From Camellia lanceoleosa (taxonomy: Eukaryota; Streptophyta; Magnoliopsida; Ericales; Theaceae), in contig CM045770.1 in NCBI GenBank assembly GCA_025200525.1, forward strand, positions 133,948,200 to 134,012,199: a stretch of 64,000 nucleotides of DNA, in the 5' to 3' direction. Below are positions 1-12,338 of this stretch, in pieces (positions within the stretch are counted from its first letter, which is position 1; each line of letters opens with the position of its first letter). The notes below the pieces were generated by a model, which worked only from the letters and a program-made list of their open reading frames with translations, did not search any database and was not told where the DNA came from. The position numbers and the translations under genes are program-made.

Positions 1-878
1 TAAATGTTGACACTCATTTTGGCTTCTAATGGCAGAACTTAACATGAGTTGCTATTTAAGGCCAAAATAATTTGTTTTTTGTTTATCAAATAATGGGGAA
101 ATTATTGCACATACTTTATAAGGAAATGCTAAATTAGGTAAGATAATTATAGTGTCAAGAGAGGGAACAGTGCGTCTCAGCTTAACTTTGCCATTTGTCA
201 AACTTTTGAAGTCGGATTATTTGAATTATAGCTTACAAAAAGCTGGTGGAAGGTGTTTGACAAAGCTTATGGCATTCAACTTATATAGCTTAATCGACTT
301 ATTTTTAGCAAAACACTAGCTTTTTTTTAAGCTACCCAGGGGGTACTTTTCCAGCTTATTTTTTTAGCTTTTGGGCATTGGACAAATAGGCCCCTCAATA
401 TTTTCATAATTATGGGTGTGGCCCTTTAAAAAATAGTTAGGTTTAAAAAATCTATGGCTTTTTTGGACTTCACACTTCAAAATGCTGTTTTTTTTGTTTA
501 ATTGGCAACCGTTTTAACCACTTCACATGTTATCTAAAAAGTTGCAACAAACACTTTTATAACTTACTCAAATCATTTTAAGTCAATAATCTAAAAAACT
601 ATAATCTTAAAAGCCCAAGTTTTACCAACTGGGGCCATTATTACAGTTTTCTTCATTCTTTGCAAGGTACAATTGATTTAGATTCTAACTGAATTGTTGG
701 ATTTACTACATCAATGTTACTTATTTTCAAGAGCAAGTAATGATCTGGCTAATATTAGGTTGTGTTTGCAATACCTGTCATTGAACTTTGTTTTTGGCAT
801 AATTTCTAGCTATTAACTTTATTTCGCTCAACAGTGGTACCACTATTAGAGTCAATTGACGTGATTAGTAACTTTCAG
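1..878. other. Intronic sequence upstream of first visible exon
   Basis: AT-rich sequence with no exon I can support. It should be intron of the GNAT-BRCT gene, because the first visible exon opens in the middle of the acetyl-CoA-binding motif and the start of that domain must lie further left. Positions about 225-380 carry repeated 'agctta' and 'gacaaa' words in both orientations, as in hAT-type MITEs with 'cagctta' ends. I could not fix the borders. Confidence 0.5.
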
Positions 879-3800
879 GGGATTGGTAGCCTCCTGTACA
901 CAGAACTGAGAAAGAGATTACAAAGTGTTGGTATTCACACTATATTTTGTTGGGGGGACAAGGAATCTGAACGATTTTGGCTTAAACAGGTATGTCGTAC
1001 GTAAATGGTGATTGTCAAAACATTAGTGCACAACTAGTTTTTAATTTAATGGATAAGCCCTCTTGCAAGTTACACTTACAAGTACATTATTTTTCATTTT
1101 CTTTCAGTTACAGTACGCCTTTGCATAAAAACCAACAAGGACAAATTGGTTGAGATAATATATTGACAAAACGTAGCATGTTTTTAGTACAAGTTGGACA
1201 CCTCTTTGGATTTAGGAACATGATCCTTTTTCATCTAAATGAGTATTGTTTTTTTTTTTTTTTGGTATTTGACATTTTTAAAGTTGGATTTCAAATGCAG
1301 GGTTTTGTGTCAATAGGGGAGGTTGACACCAAGGGTAGAGCTCGCAGGCTGCCTATCAAGGCTGGCATTCGTAGAGCATTATGCTTTCCTGGTGGGTCGA
1401 CCCTCATGGTTTCTCATCTTAACAAAGACAGCTCAGCTAACCCTGAAGAGCCTCCAAAGCTTTGTTCTTCATTAAAGCTTCCCGATAAGTCTTTGCCATT
1501 TGCTATTGTTCAAAATGGGCTAGAAGGTATTGAAGAGAGTCATGATCCGCTAGATGTGGTAAATCTAATGACGGCCTTGACTGAATACTCTCATCCACAA
1601 TCATTGGTGAACCATGGATTTCAAATGGATGGTAGGTATAATCTTGTTATTTCTTTTGCTTATATTTTCCCACTGATTTCTTAATATGAAGAATTATGTA
1701 CAGATCATTTGAGCACCAAAGTGAAGTAAGACACAAAAACAATTAATTTATTTTCTCTGCATTAAAATTGCATAAATCCATTTCTTAAACGAGAATCATT
1801 ATCAGTCATCACCTAAATAAGTAAATTTGGTCTTAAGTTTTGACATGACCACATTGAGGATATTATCCATGTTCAAATTGAACCTGCTTCTAATGTGGTC
1901 AATTTGAACCAAGCTAATGTTTTTTCTGTGTTGTAGCTTTTCTTAGCTTTTCTTTACTAAAATATTTTCTTCAAGCATGTCTTGTTGTATTGGTACAGTG
2001 CAACTGTTACAATCTTAATTTTATCAGCAGTTTCTTATCATATTTCATTTAAATTCAAGGTGAACAAGGCCTGGTTCATTTTGAGAGCATGGACTGCAGC
2101 AACAAGGCTAATGATTTAGGAGTAACCTTAATTAGAGAGGATGCTGATGCGAAGCATTGCTCTTGTTCCTCACTTATGCATTGCTCTTGTTCCTCACTTG
2201 GTGAAAAGAAGAGGGTCTGGGAAGCCTCATATACCTCACTGAAATCGAAAAAAGTAAAGGGATGTCATCAAGTGGACTGTCAATTGGATTCTAGGGATTT
2301 AGTTCCGGAAAGTGATGGAACAAATGATTCTTCTTTTCATGGATGCTCCTCAGGAATTTCCAAAAATAAATCTTTGGTTGATGTAACTCCCAGAGATCCC
2401 TTGAGCAGTACTTATTTGGAAAAGACAAATGAAGAATGTCAACCAGTTAATATCATATCAGAAGATCATGAAAGCATGGAACTGCTGGAAAAAGGAGAAA
2501 GCTTTAGGATCATGCTGATGAATATTGCTGACAATGCTAAAAAATCGAGTCTCACCAAGGTATGTCTGATTCTATGATTGATTTACTCTAGATAAAAAAT
2601 GGATTCCCAGCATCTATGGATTGACATTTTCTAGAAGTGTTAGCAAATAGTATGATTTCATGCTGTTGAGATTATGGTTTAAACAAAAAATTTTAAGAAC
2701 TTGGATGAATCGCCCATTGTTGCCTTTACCATCTTATTTCTGGTATATTACATTAAAATAAACGGCAACTTAAAGCATTTTTCAGGATTGGGTTTTTAGA
2801 TTTTACTTCTTGCAGGATATGGAGGCCTTGGAAGCTACATTCCGTCTATTTCAAAATACTGTTACTAATAAATAAGGAATAGCAACAGTTAGTGATTAAC
2901 TTTTGTTATGATCTCTTAAAAGATTCAAGTTTGGCAATAGGCTATTCTAGTAAAAAAGACACTACCCAAAAATCAACTCTTTTCTCCACTTTTCTGCACT
3001 TTTTTTTTTTATTATTTAAAAAAAGAAGTCAATAAGCCATAGTTCCCAAAACAACCCTTTAAATTCTGCTTAAAGAGTAACTCCCAATTCTTAACCTTTT
3101 TTGCTGCTTGTTTTGACAAGCGAATTAATGCTAGTGGCTCTAAATTTTCCTTTTTTTTAGTAAGCCTTAATCTAATCCAATCAATAAGTTTGTCGATATG
3201 TTCTTCACTTTAACTAAGTATGCAAAAGGCGCTCATTTCTTTATTAATTGCTAAGTTCTCCCAAGTTGCTTCTGACCTGGTAGGCCTTGTATGACCTCTT
3301 TCAGATTATTATGAAATTAAACTTTAATGAAACGTACCCTTACCCATTTTAATTTTATCTTCACTGAGGTCATGCATTCCATGGACAAATTCCCTGGGAT
3401 CCCACTGTTCTAGGAGAACCTACCACTAGGAAGTCCAATTACTTGCAAGTTTGCTGTTTGAGATACTATAGAGAACCTTCTTATTATGTTTTCACATCCT
3501 TCATGATGAAATGAGATCTTCGAGGCCATTCCTTTTTAAATTGTCTTAAAACTCCAGATTTAGTTTTATCGGATACCACTTTTTGTTGTAAGTGGTGATA
3601 GCATGTCCAGAAAGGTTTAAATAATGTGTAATCCAAGGTAAGTCTGCAGTGTCTTTTGAGATACATTGTCAAGACCTAGGATACCCAAAGCAGGAGAGCT
3701 GAGCACAGAGCTGCTATTTTCCTGAATCCATGTAGTTTAGTGTGAAATATGGTTTCCTATATCCATTTCTCAATTTAAAATTCAAATATTTTAACAATAA

Positions 3801-6800
3801 TGCAAACAAACTTCAATGTGGTCCAGTGATTATGGCATCTGTGTACATAAGGAATTTGGAATTCACATTGCTTTAATGGCTGGCAGGGCATTTGCAATAG
3901 GTGTTATTGCTCTTTGTTTTTTTCTTTATTATTCTTATGCATCAGATGGGATTATAGATATTAGTAGTATCCTTATTTTGTTGTTTGCTTTACCACCCAG
4001 TCATCTATGGTGATTTTATTTTATTTTTTCTATTATGAATTATTCTTTTGATCCTTCTTGCTACTGCTTTAATGTTGTGAACATAGATTATTGAAAACCT
4101 TGGCGGGGCTGTCACTTCTGTTGGAAGTCTAAGCACACATGTAGTCACTGGAAAAGCCAGGAAAACTTTGAATTTCTGCACTGCTCTTTGTTCAGGGTCA
4201 GTATTTTAGATTATTAAAAATTTACGCCACTGCTACTATGTTTTTATTTTAAAGTCTGAAGTCTACTGTTTATTATATATTTTCTAGCTGAATATTTAAT
4301 GCACACAGGTTTGAGCTCCAATCTGACTTTATTTAATCTAAATATTGCTTTTCTTTTCTTTTCCTCTTTTCTTACAATTCTTTTGTCAAAATCACCATCT
4401 TTTATTATCATATGACTTTCTCAATATATATGTACACGTATATCTGCATGATGTATTGTAACATCCTTCATACATAATTAATATTAATAGTTAGTGTTTA
4501 AGATGGACAAATGTATGGCTAGCTTTTGTTTACTCTAGAAACAAATCCATGAATAGCAATAAGTATAAAATTTGGAGTTGATTCTAGATTCTTATGCTCC
4601 GTTTGTTTAGGGAAAATGTTTTTTGCATTTTTTTTTTTGCTTCTGGTTCAATGGAAAATGGTTGTCATGGTCAATGGAAATCAAATTTATTTGGGTGAAA
4701 AACATGTTTCACTTCTGAAAGGTGGAAAACATTTTCCAAACTAAAGTCTTATTGATGTCACCGCATTACCATGGCTATTGCCATTGCACCACCATTATTG
4801 CCGCACCACCACCGCCGCCACCCCACCACCGCCACACCATCACCTCTACCCCACCACCACCACCTCGCTACCACCATTCCCACCAGCCCCACTGCCCTAT
4901 ACTATAAGCCTATGTAGTGATACCTAGGGGGCCTTTTCCCAAAATAAGCCAAAATAATAACCTATTTCCCAAACTAAGCCTAGTTTGGGCGGAATTCTCA
5001 AAATAAATTGAAACGTTATTCCAAACACACTTTCACAATATTTCTGGCCCAGGTGTGGAAAATTTATAAAATCATAAAAGCGTGGTTAGAAACCACACTT
5101 TTAAGGATATCTGTTTTGTAAAGAAAGTGGTTAGAAACCACGCTTTTAAGGAAAACTATTTTGTAAAGAAAATGTGGTTATAAACCACTCTTTTAAATAA
5201 AATTTGGTTTTTGAAGAAAGCGTGGTTCGCAACCACGCTTTTAAACTAAAACCAATCCACAAATGTTGATTATTATTATTATTCAATCCACATTCTATAA
5301 TTCAGTCAGTCATCTTGTAGATCTCTATATATAAATTATTCATATAAAATATCGTATTGATAAACAATCTTAGCTACCAAATTTTATTATTTTAATATTT
5401 AAAAATAAATTATGTAATTTTGAAATTATGCTTCGCATCCATTATTTTTTTAAAAAAATGATAAAATTATATGTACGATTATCAGATCAATTTGATATTT
5501 ACATAAATAATTTATACATAAAATTTTTAAAAAATAAACAGCATGAATTGTCTAAAGAGTAGTGATTAAGAGCTTTAAAATTAGAGTTTTGATTTAAGCT
5601 GTAATGATGTGGCATAAAAAAATAAAAAGAAAACCACAAACTAGCAAGCATAAATATCATATCAAAGATTATTAGACTAAGATTTTACCATTGAATTAAT
5701 GATCACCGCTTATGACTTGAAAAATATAAAAGTAAAAAAAAATATGAAAAAATGTAAATTAAATATTTGCTTAATTTACCTGATATTTTTTAAATTGTTA
5801 TTTAAATATAAATTTTTAAATTAAATTTTTATTTTGTTATATAATTCAAATATAATTTAAAAAAGATCGATGATGGACAAAAATAAAAACAACAAATAAA
5901 AAATTAAAAAGAAGAAGAAAATAATGGCCTCGAGACACGCATCCTCCCCAAAGAACATTTTGTGCAGTTTCAGAGAGATTTCGTCGGGGCTTTTCCCAAA
6001 CTAAGCCCCTATGCTAATTTATTTTCGAAACTAAGCTTACTTTTGCAAAATTTTCGAAACTAAATATTTGTTATTCCCTTAATATTTGTTGCCAAGAAAT
6101 ATTTAAATAAAACTTCACACAACATATGCAAAGTATCTAATTTGCTAATTATTACTACGAACAGGAAAACAAAATAAAGGTATGACTATAACACTTATAA
6201 CACTTTAGAACGATGTAGCTAGTTCAAACATAAGTATCCCACAAAAATAATTTGTGGAAACATTCAACATAACACAGTACATAAAATAAAGCGACGAGTA
6301 CAATACTTAATAGTTACATAGACAAATATTAGACAAATCTTTCACAAACTCATTGTCGAAAGAGTTATTTTAACACACACAACACATAATTATGAATAAC
6401 TTAATATAATTTAGTAGATAGATATACACCTAATCCTCGCTCAAATTGGTAATCTTAGAGTCCGAACAATCAGAGAGCTCAGGGTCAGAGAGAAGTGCAG
6501 GGTCGTCCTTGATAGCCGCAGCATTAGATGTTGTTCCGTTCTTCTTGGCATCCGACTTAAGTATAGATAGTTTCATATCGTGGGCTGACCTACAACGCAT
6601 TTGAGAAATCTCACGTCGAAGTCTTTCACATAGTCGATCAACATTATCTGGATCTTCCTTTTGGATCTCAACTGAACGTGTTTTCAGCACCTTCAGTCAA
6701 TTTTCTAGACATAATCTTTTCATTTGCACTCGCTCTATAAATAGTGCGAGCCACTTCAGAAGTCTAGCGTCTACTAAACTATATCCTGTTTGATTATTAG

Positions 6801-9800
6801 ATGGATCCGCCATGAAATCACATGGATCTCGATAATACTTGGGCATGACAAAATGTAGCTTCCCAAACCTATCATGATAAGCACAAGAGGCATATAACAA
6901 AGCAAATGGTGTTTCATCTTCAGTATCACCACTTCCCCTTCTCGTTCCTCTTCCTCGGCATGAACTCTCACCTCTTTTGAAGTTCCTACCCCCTGCGAGT
7001 CCCCTTCTTGTTCCTCTTCCTCGTCGTGAACTCTTACCTATGCGATTCCTACCCCCTGCCGTGAATCTATACTCCATTTGATTTTTTTTCAATAGATGAA
7101 TGATAGTTTCCTAGGGCGAATTGAGTGGAAAGGTTGTGTGTCTACCATCACTCCTTCAGTCCTTTATATAGTTGTTTGTCAACACTATTGTCATGTGGTC
7201 GTAATAATGTGACTTAGATGAGTTTTGAAATGTGAGAAAAAAACAAAGCATCTAAGTCGCGCTGCACAAAGTCATATGCATCACTGCATGTGAGGGAAAA
7301 AGTCGCAAAATATATAATTTGCAAAGTCAGAAAGTTACATGCATCACTGCAGAAAGTCGTATGCACCACTGTATCACTGCACAAAGTCACATGCATCACT
7401 GCATCTGAGGAAAAAAGTCACATGCATCGCTGTACAAAGTCACATAGCATCTGAGGAAAAAACGTGGTTACAAATGAGGGGGGGCGTTTATATAAGTTTT
7501 AAAAGCATGGTTACGAACTATGCTTTCTTTAAAAACCAAATTTTCTTTAAAAGCGTGGTTTATAACCACGCTTTTTTTACAAAACAATTTTCTTTAAAAA
7601 CATGGTTTCTAACCACATTTTCTTTACAAAATAGATATCCTTAAAAGTGTAATTTCTAACCACGTTTTCTTAATTAAAAGCGTGATTTGTAACCGCGTTT
7701 TTATGATTTTATAAATTTTCCACGCTTGAGCTAGAAATATTGTGAAAGAGTGTTTTGAAATAACGTTTCAGCTTATTTTGGGAATTCCGCCCAAACTAGG
7801 CTTAGTTTGGGAAATAGGTTGCTATTTTGGCTTATTTTGGGAAAGGCCCCATACCTAGGCCCCTCTCACCACAACCACCACTATTCCGTAAACCACCAAC
7901 CCACCACCACCTCCATCCTGCCGCCACAACCAGCACCACTCCATCATCACTAATACAATTACTAGTACATTAGTCTCAAGGATGCAACCAAACATAGGAA
8001 AAACATTTTTTGGAAATATCATTTTTCGGTAACTTACAATTTTTGAGGAAATATCAATTCAATTCGGTGTATGTTTTTTTTATTTTTTTCCTTGAGATTA
8101 ATGGTAAACTTTACAAACATTAATAATTAAAGTTTTAAACTTGCCATGAATCTGTAATTATTTCATGAAACTACCACCGAATTGTAATTTCCTGAAAAGT
8201 TGTCTGTTGAAAATAGCATTCATTAGGGATAGCACAGTAAATGTTTTGGAGATTCAATTACAGTAATTGTAGGGGAACATTGGACGGAATATTGTTCGTG
8301 GAAGAAGTGCATTTGGCATGTTTTGAATGATATTTGGAAACAAAAAGACTTATATGATATCTGATTCAAAAAAAATTATATGATGACTGATCAAAAAAAA
8401 TTATATGACAGCTTTAAGGTCAGACATGCTTTATGCTTGACTGCTGCATAACTTAGAAACAAATAGGTTATAATATGAACATAACCAAAAGAGGGGATGC
8501 CCAGATGGATGAGTAGTAAAGAAAAAAAAGATTGTGAGTTAAAATATGATTCCGAAATCCTATATGATAACTCTTGAAGGGGGAAAAAAAAGAACCAAAT
8601 AATGGGTTTTGGGAAAGAATATCTGTAACAGGCATAATTAAAGTCACTGAAAAAATTCTTTCCACTTATGACTAATCAACTTTTTGCCAGACAGGACTGG
8701 TTCCATTGTAGTAGATGATAAAACTGGGTGATTGAAGAAGTATTGCATAGTTATCACCAACTATTTGGGACTTGAAAATTGGGATATTTTGCAGTGTAGA
8801 AGTGAGGCTTTGCTTTAAGGTAGTACTAACACCTTATCTGCTTGCACCGTGGACTTGGGTACTTCTGTAAGTGTGCCTAGGTTTTAAATTTTGTAATCAT
8901 AAATCATATAAATCTTGAATGCAACTATAATATCAAATCAAACGTTTAGTTTATGAGAAAATATCGTATAACTTGTTAAACATGGGAAGAATGATGCAGA
9001 GTATGGAATGCAAATTTGTAATTTACATGAAGCATCCTTTGTGCTTTTAAATAATCATGTTAATTAATGAGCAAGCGAGCGAGCAAGCAAGAGAAGAAAA
9101 GTTGATATATGATTATTGCTCCTTAAATTCCCTGATTCGTAATTCTTATCAGACCCTCTGCTAGTCGTGGAGATATGATGTACTTTAAGTGCCTTGGTGA
9201 AATTCACTTAAATATTTACCAAGTCCAGAATAATTCTGAAGTTCCATGCTTCCATGATGTGATAGTTTACTCATTTCTATTCTTAAGATACTTTTACACT
9301 AGGTAGATAGCAAATGAGATCGCAGGGCTACTGGTAAATGAGATTGCTGCTGCAAATTTAGGTATATGTTGCTCTGTACTGTAATGCTCTGTTTGTTTGG
9401 GAAGCCAGAAAAAAATAGATTTGAAAAAATATATTAGATAGAAATGAGTGGGAATAAAAGGAATACTTTTTAAGTGATCCCAATATCTATGATGGAATCA
9501 AATGGATTCCCACTTCAAACATTGGATCTCCCTTCTCAATTAAGAGGGGTCAAGGAAAAAACAGGCTCAAAATCACAAACAATTCCTATTTCAAATCCTG
9601 TTGCAGCTGCTGGAGCCCTTCAAACATTTTCTTGACTGCATTTTCTGGCGTTTGGTACAACTGTAGACACAAATTTTGAAACATGAAATGTTTCAACACA
9701 TTTCAAAATTTTATGTTACAAATGTCTACTGTTTAGTTTTTGAACTAAAGAGTGTTGATTATTTGAATAGCAGGTTCCTATTTCCGATCTGTATTCCAGA

Positions 9801-12338
9801 TTGTTAATTACACATTTTATATAAATGAAACCTCCGATTAATGAAGAACAAAATAAATAACAAAGACAATTTAAGAAAAATAAATATTTTATTGAAATTG
9901 TTATGGGTTTTGAACCCTTGAATACAAAGTACAATTCTTGGGTTTGGAACCCTTTACCTATTCATTGTCATTCTGCGTTTGTAGCGTAGGTTTTTAAATT
10001 CTCTGGGTTTCTTTTCTTCTTTTTTTGTAACAACTTCTTTAGTTCTTGATTTCTTTCTCTCTCTCTCTCTCTCTGATCTTCTCACTTTTGATTTTTCTGA
10101 TCCCCTCTCGTGTGATGGTCCTCATATTTATAGATGGCCATCCAAGTGATAAGAGTGCCTCATCCTCAATTTGAATTTCAAATTGAATGATAGCGCCATT
10201 TGAATTTTTAATGATAGCGCTATATGATTACTCGTATAGCTTATTAACTGGATTGATCTTTGGGGTTTTATCTTGTGTGGTGTCCTTGCTGTAGGTTCTA
10301 CAAGTGTCATCTTTTGTAAGCTCCACGTGTCATTTGAATATTTTAAATAACGTCTTGAGATACAACGTTTTATTTATGCACTTCAACGGGTCATATTGAT
10401 CTTTTTAGGAAATGATTACCTACAACATTCTTATCATAGGCTCTATACATGTCATTGACTGATTGACCGTATTTGAAATTTTAACATAAATTTGGTTGAA
10501 CTTTATGTGCCAACAACAACAGAAAATAAAAGTCAATGAAAAACATTTTCATAGCCAATGGAAAACAAACTTATTTGAGCAGAAAATTTTTTCAACCTGT
10601 AAAAGACACAACATATTCTGGACTGAAGTCCTACTAATGCCACAACTGCCAATGTCACTGCCGCAGCCACCACAAAGGCCAGCTTCTCCACCTCCAGCCT
10701 ACTGCCACTACCACTAATAAAACCATTACTGCATTAGTGTCAAGGGTGCAACCAAACAAGAGGAAAATTTTTTCTCTACAAGACATTTTCTAGAAAATGT
10801 TTTCTGCCAAAACAAATGGAGCATAATTGATGGACTTTCAGTCATGTTGCTTTTGTAGTTATTTGATTGAATGTGCTCCAGCTTGTCATTCTGTATGCTT
10901 GAAATTGGTTTGACTTGGGACGTTCTATTTATTTTGTAACACAGAGCTTGGATAATCTCTCCCAATTGGCTAAAAGAAAGCTTCCGGGAAGGCAGATTTG
11001 TGGGTGAGTCACAAGCTCCATATAGCTTTTATTTCTGATGCTTACTTGAGTACTTTAATGTGTTTGTATGACAGTATTGTGGGTTTTCTTCTTAATTTAC
11101 AGATGAAATGCCTTTTCTTTTGAAAGATGATGACTATGAGTCGAGGTACAGAATTGAGTTAAAGGCTGCAGTTCTGAGAGCAAGAGAACGTCCCCAAGCT
11201 TTGCTTAAAGGTTATAACATATGCTTTGCAGCTCATCTTCAACCCCCAGTTCGTACCCTATCAGCCATTGTCAAGTCTGCTGGTGGAAATGTAAGTTCCT
11301 AGAACCTGAATGAGTCTTCCTCTACCAAAAGAGCTGCGCCATATAATTCATTTTTTATTTGTTATTTAAATACATTTATAGAAAAGAAGTAGCCAAAATG
11401 GAAAATGGTTTGGCATTGTTTGGGCCATTCAACCTTTGTCCAACTCATAGGAACAACTTGCTGTTGTATAGTCGACATTATTGTTGACAATTGTTACACT
11501 TAGTTCAACATCTAAATATTAATTATTGTAACTTCGTACCAAAGAGAAGGGAAGATGGAAATTAAGGTAAGCCATAACTGATGACTGTATGGTAGTTTTA
11601 TTTTCAACTATTGATGAACATAGTCACAAGTTTTCTGCTACAGTAAGATGCTTTGTTAGATCCTTCTTGCAACTTATCCTGAAACAATACTGAATATAAG
11701 CAGGCAAATAGACAAACTTAAGCAGACACTTCAATTGGTGGGTAAATTCATGTGAAGTGCAAACAATGTGTGAGCTGCTTAGACCTGTCTGACAAAATTT
11801 TCTTTACCACAGCTGTTTCCATATTTTTTTGTTTTCAAATTTTAAAGGACTCTAGCCTTCTTTTGTTTATATCCAGAAAATGTGCTCTATTTGATTTCAT
11901 CACTAACCATAGCAGTTTTGGGCAGTTTTGAATGGCAGCTCAAGTTTATATCTTCAATAACATATTGAAGTTCTTGTACCCGTCTAATCCACCTTGAGAG
12001 AACCACATGCTTCATGATTTTTTAACTGGCTGTCATAAGATAGTTGTGCTCATATGCACTTAATCGAACCCAACACTTTTTTTTGTTTGTTAAAGTGTTT
12101 CCTTTCTCAAGGTAACGGACGATTGGTTTTTCCTGTCTTGCATGTTCAGGTTATTCGAGGATTGGACAAAGTAAATCACACATCAAAAACCATCTTTTTG
12201 GCATGCGAAGATGATATGGAGGAAGCACTATCAGCTGCAAAGAAAGGGATATGGACTTTCAGTAGTGAATGGTTTATGAACTGCATCATGAGGCAAGAGC
12301 TAGAGCTGGAGGCTCCCCAGTTCGCCGAATCCCTCTAA
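879..12338 (+). CDS. GNAT acetyltransferase-BRCT protein (3' part, 7 exons)
   Basis: Exons: 879-989, 1301-1631, 2060-2559, 4087-4196, 10945-11003, 11103-11290, 12150-12338 (stop). All junctions are GT-AG and keep one frame, giving 495 visible residues. Residues 1-60 are the end of a GNAT fold: GIGSLLY is the tail of acetyl-CoA motif A, then CWGDKESERFWLKQGF is motif B. A low-complexity Ser/Cys linker follows (about 75-290). BRCT1 covers about 295-375 (GGAVTSVGSLSTHVVTG, then the typical AWIISPNWLKES). BRCT2 covers about 404-485 (KSAGGNVIRGLDKV, then WTFSSEWFMNCI). BRCT pairs usually bind phosphopeptides in DNA-damage signalling, and GNAT enzymes acetylate proteins or small molecules, so a nuclear repair or chromatin role is inferred. 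The start is outside the window. No frame break is seen. The 6.7-kb fourth visible intron is filled with transposons. From memory it matches Arabidopsis At2g41450. Confidence 0.87.
2816..2875 (+). other. Candidate alternative terminal (poison) exon
   Basis: After a 'tttacttcttgcag' acceptor, 19 codons read in phase 0 with the preceding exon and end in TAA. Using it would truncate the protein before BRCT1. The normal product skips it, because 'SLTK' joined to 'IIENLGG' restores a standard BRCT start. No good donor follows the stop, so it would have to be a terminal exon. It may be chance. Confidence 0.2.
5087..5250. repeat. Subterminal palindrome array of MULE-1, left
   Basis: Four imperfect palindromes of 26-29 bp at roughly 45-bp spacing. 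Each has the form GAAAGCGTGGTT, 3-4 bp, AACCACGCTTTTAA, with small changes. They are separated by 'ggatatctgttttgtaa'-like linkers. The mirror array is at about 7500-7720 in the right TIR. Confidence 0.8.
6430..7092 (-). pseudogene. Unrecognised ORF carried by MULE-1, one in-frame stop
   Basis: An ATG at 7092 opens 131 codons. A TGA (6699-6697) interrupts and the same frame continues to 6430, so this looks like one protein of about 220 aa with a single nonsense change, or a missed short intron. The N-terminus is basic with two copies of an RGRGTRRG motif, like RGG-type nucleic-acid-binding segments. The middle has FALLYASCAYHDRFGK and MPKYYRDPCDFMADPS. The C-terminal part is charged and possibly coiled-coil (DRLCERLRREISQM), with an acidic tail. 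I do not recognise the family and it is not a transposase. Being inside the element suggests captured or element-specific cargo. Confidence 0.45.
7240..7462. repeat. Degenerate minisatellite in MULE-1
   Basis: Repeated words 'aaagtcacatgcatcactgc' and 'gcatctgaggaaaaaa' in irregular order, about seven partial units. It lies upstream of the ATG of the MULE-1 ORF, on the promoter side, and abuts the right TIR. Confidence 0.6.
7500..7720. repeat. Subterminal palindrome array of MULE-1, right
   Basis: Five units with the same GCGTGGTT/AACCACGC half-sites as the left array, in inverted order, one more unit than on the left. Several half-sites are degraded (for example 'gcatggtt' and 'gtgatttg'). 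Confidence 0.75.
8041..10489 (+). other. Intron sequence of the GNAT-BRCT gene
   Basis: No exon is seen. It contains old repeat debris: a MITE-like start 'gctctgtttgtttggga' near 9385, a 34-bp imperfect hairpin at 9662-9728 and a (CT)n run at 10055-10074. Confidence 0.5.
10490..10826. mobile_element. CCA-rich MITE, second copy
   Basis: Shares 'caatggaaaac', a CCACC-rich centre and 'gtcaagggtgcaaccaaac' with the copy at 4592. It ends 'aaacaaatggagcataa', the inverse of that copy's left terminus. The left border is uncertain. Confidence 0.6.

Larger units (their letters stand above)
4929..7850. mobile_element. MULE-1, Mutator-like element with 9-bp TSD
   Basis: Starts 'gggccttttccc' and ends 'gggaaaggcccc'. 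The 9-bp duplication 'atacctagg' flanks it at 4920-4928 and 7851-7859, the length typical of Mutator-like elements. The terminal inverted repeats are about 330 bp (4929 to about 5255, and about 7485 to 7850) and align base for base with scattered changes. Each contains an array of short palindromes. There is no recognisable MURA transposase. The interior holds an AT-rich stretch, one minus-strand reading frame (6430-7092) and a minisatellite (7240-7462). A second MULE-like terminus ('cggggcttttcccaaact') lies inside at about 5978, suggesting an older nested event. The close TIR match and exact TSD suggest a fairly recent insertion. Confidence 0.85.
4592..8040 (+). mobile_element. CCA-rich MITE, split by MULE-1
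   Basis: The left half (4592-4919) begins 'ttatgctccgtttgttt', has 'caatggaaa' words and ends in a CCACCACC tract. The right half resumes at about 7860 with the same CCACC tract and 'gtctcaaggatgcaacc', then fades near 8040. A second copy at 10490-10826 ends in the inverse of the left terminus with one mismatch, which fixes the family end. MULE-1 sits between the two halves. Confidence 0.6.

Noticed and set aside
1163..1684. Open frame read as a 173-aa protein.
   Set aside because: Only 1301-1631 is an exon. The first 46 codons are intron and the end runs past the donor at 1632.
4722..4907. Pro/His-rich short ORF.
   Set aside because: A translation of the CCACC-rich MITE core; no gene context.
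9662..9728. Imperfect hairpin that could be a miRNA precursor or LTR end.
   Set aside because: The loop and mismatches are not typical, and no conserved mature miRNA was recognised.
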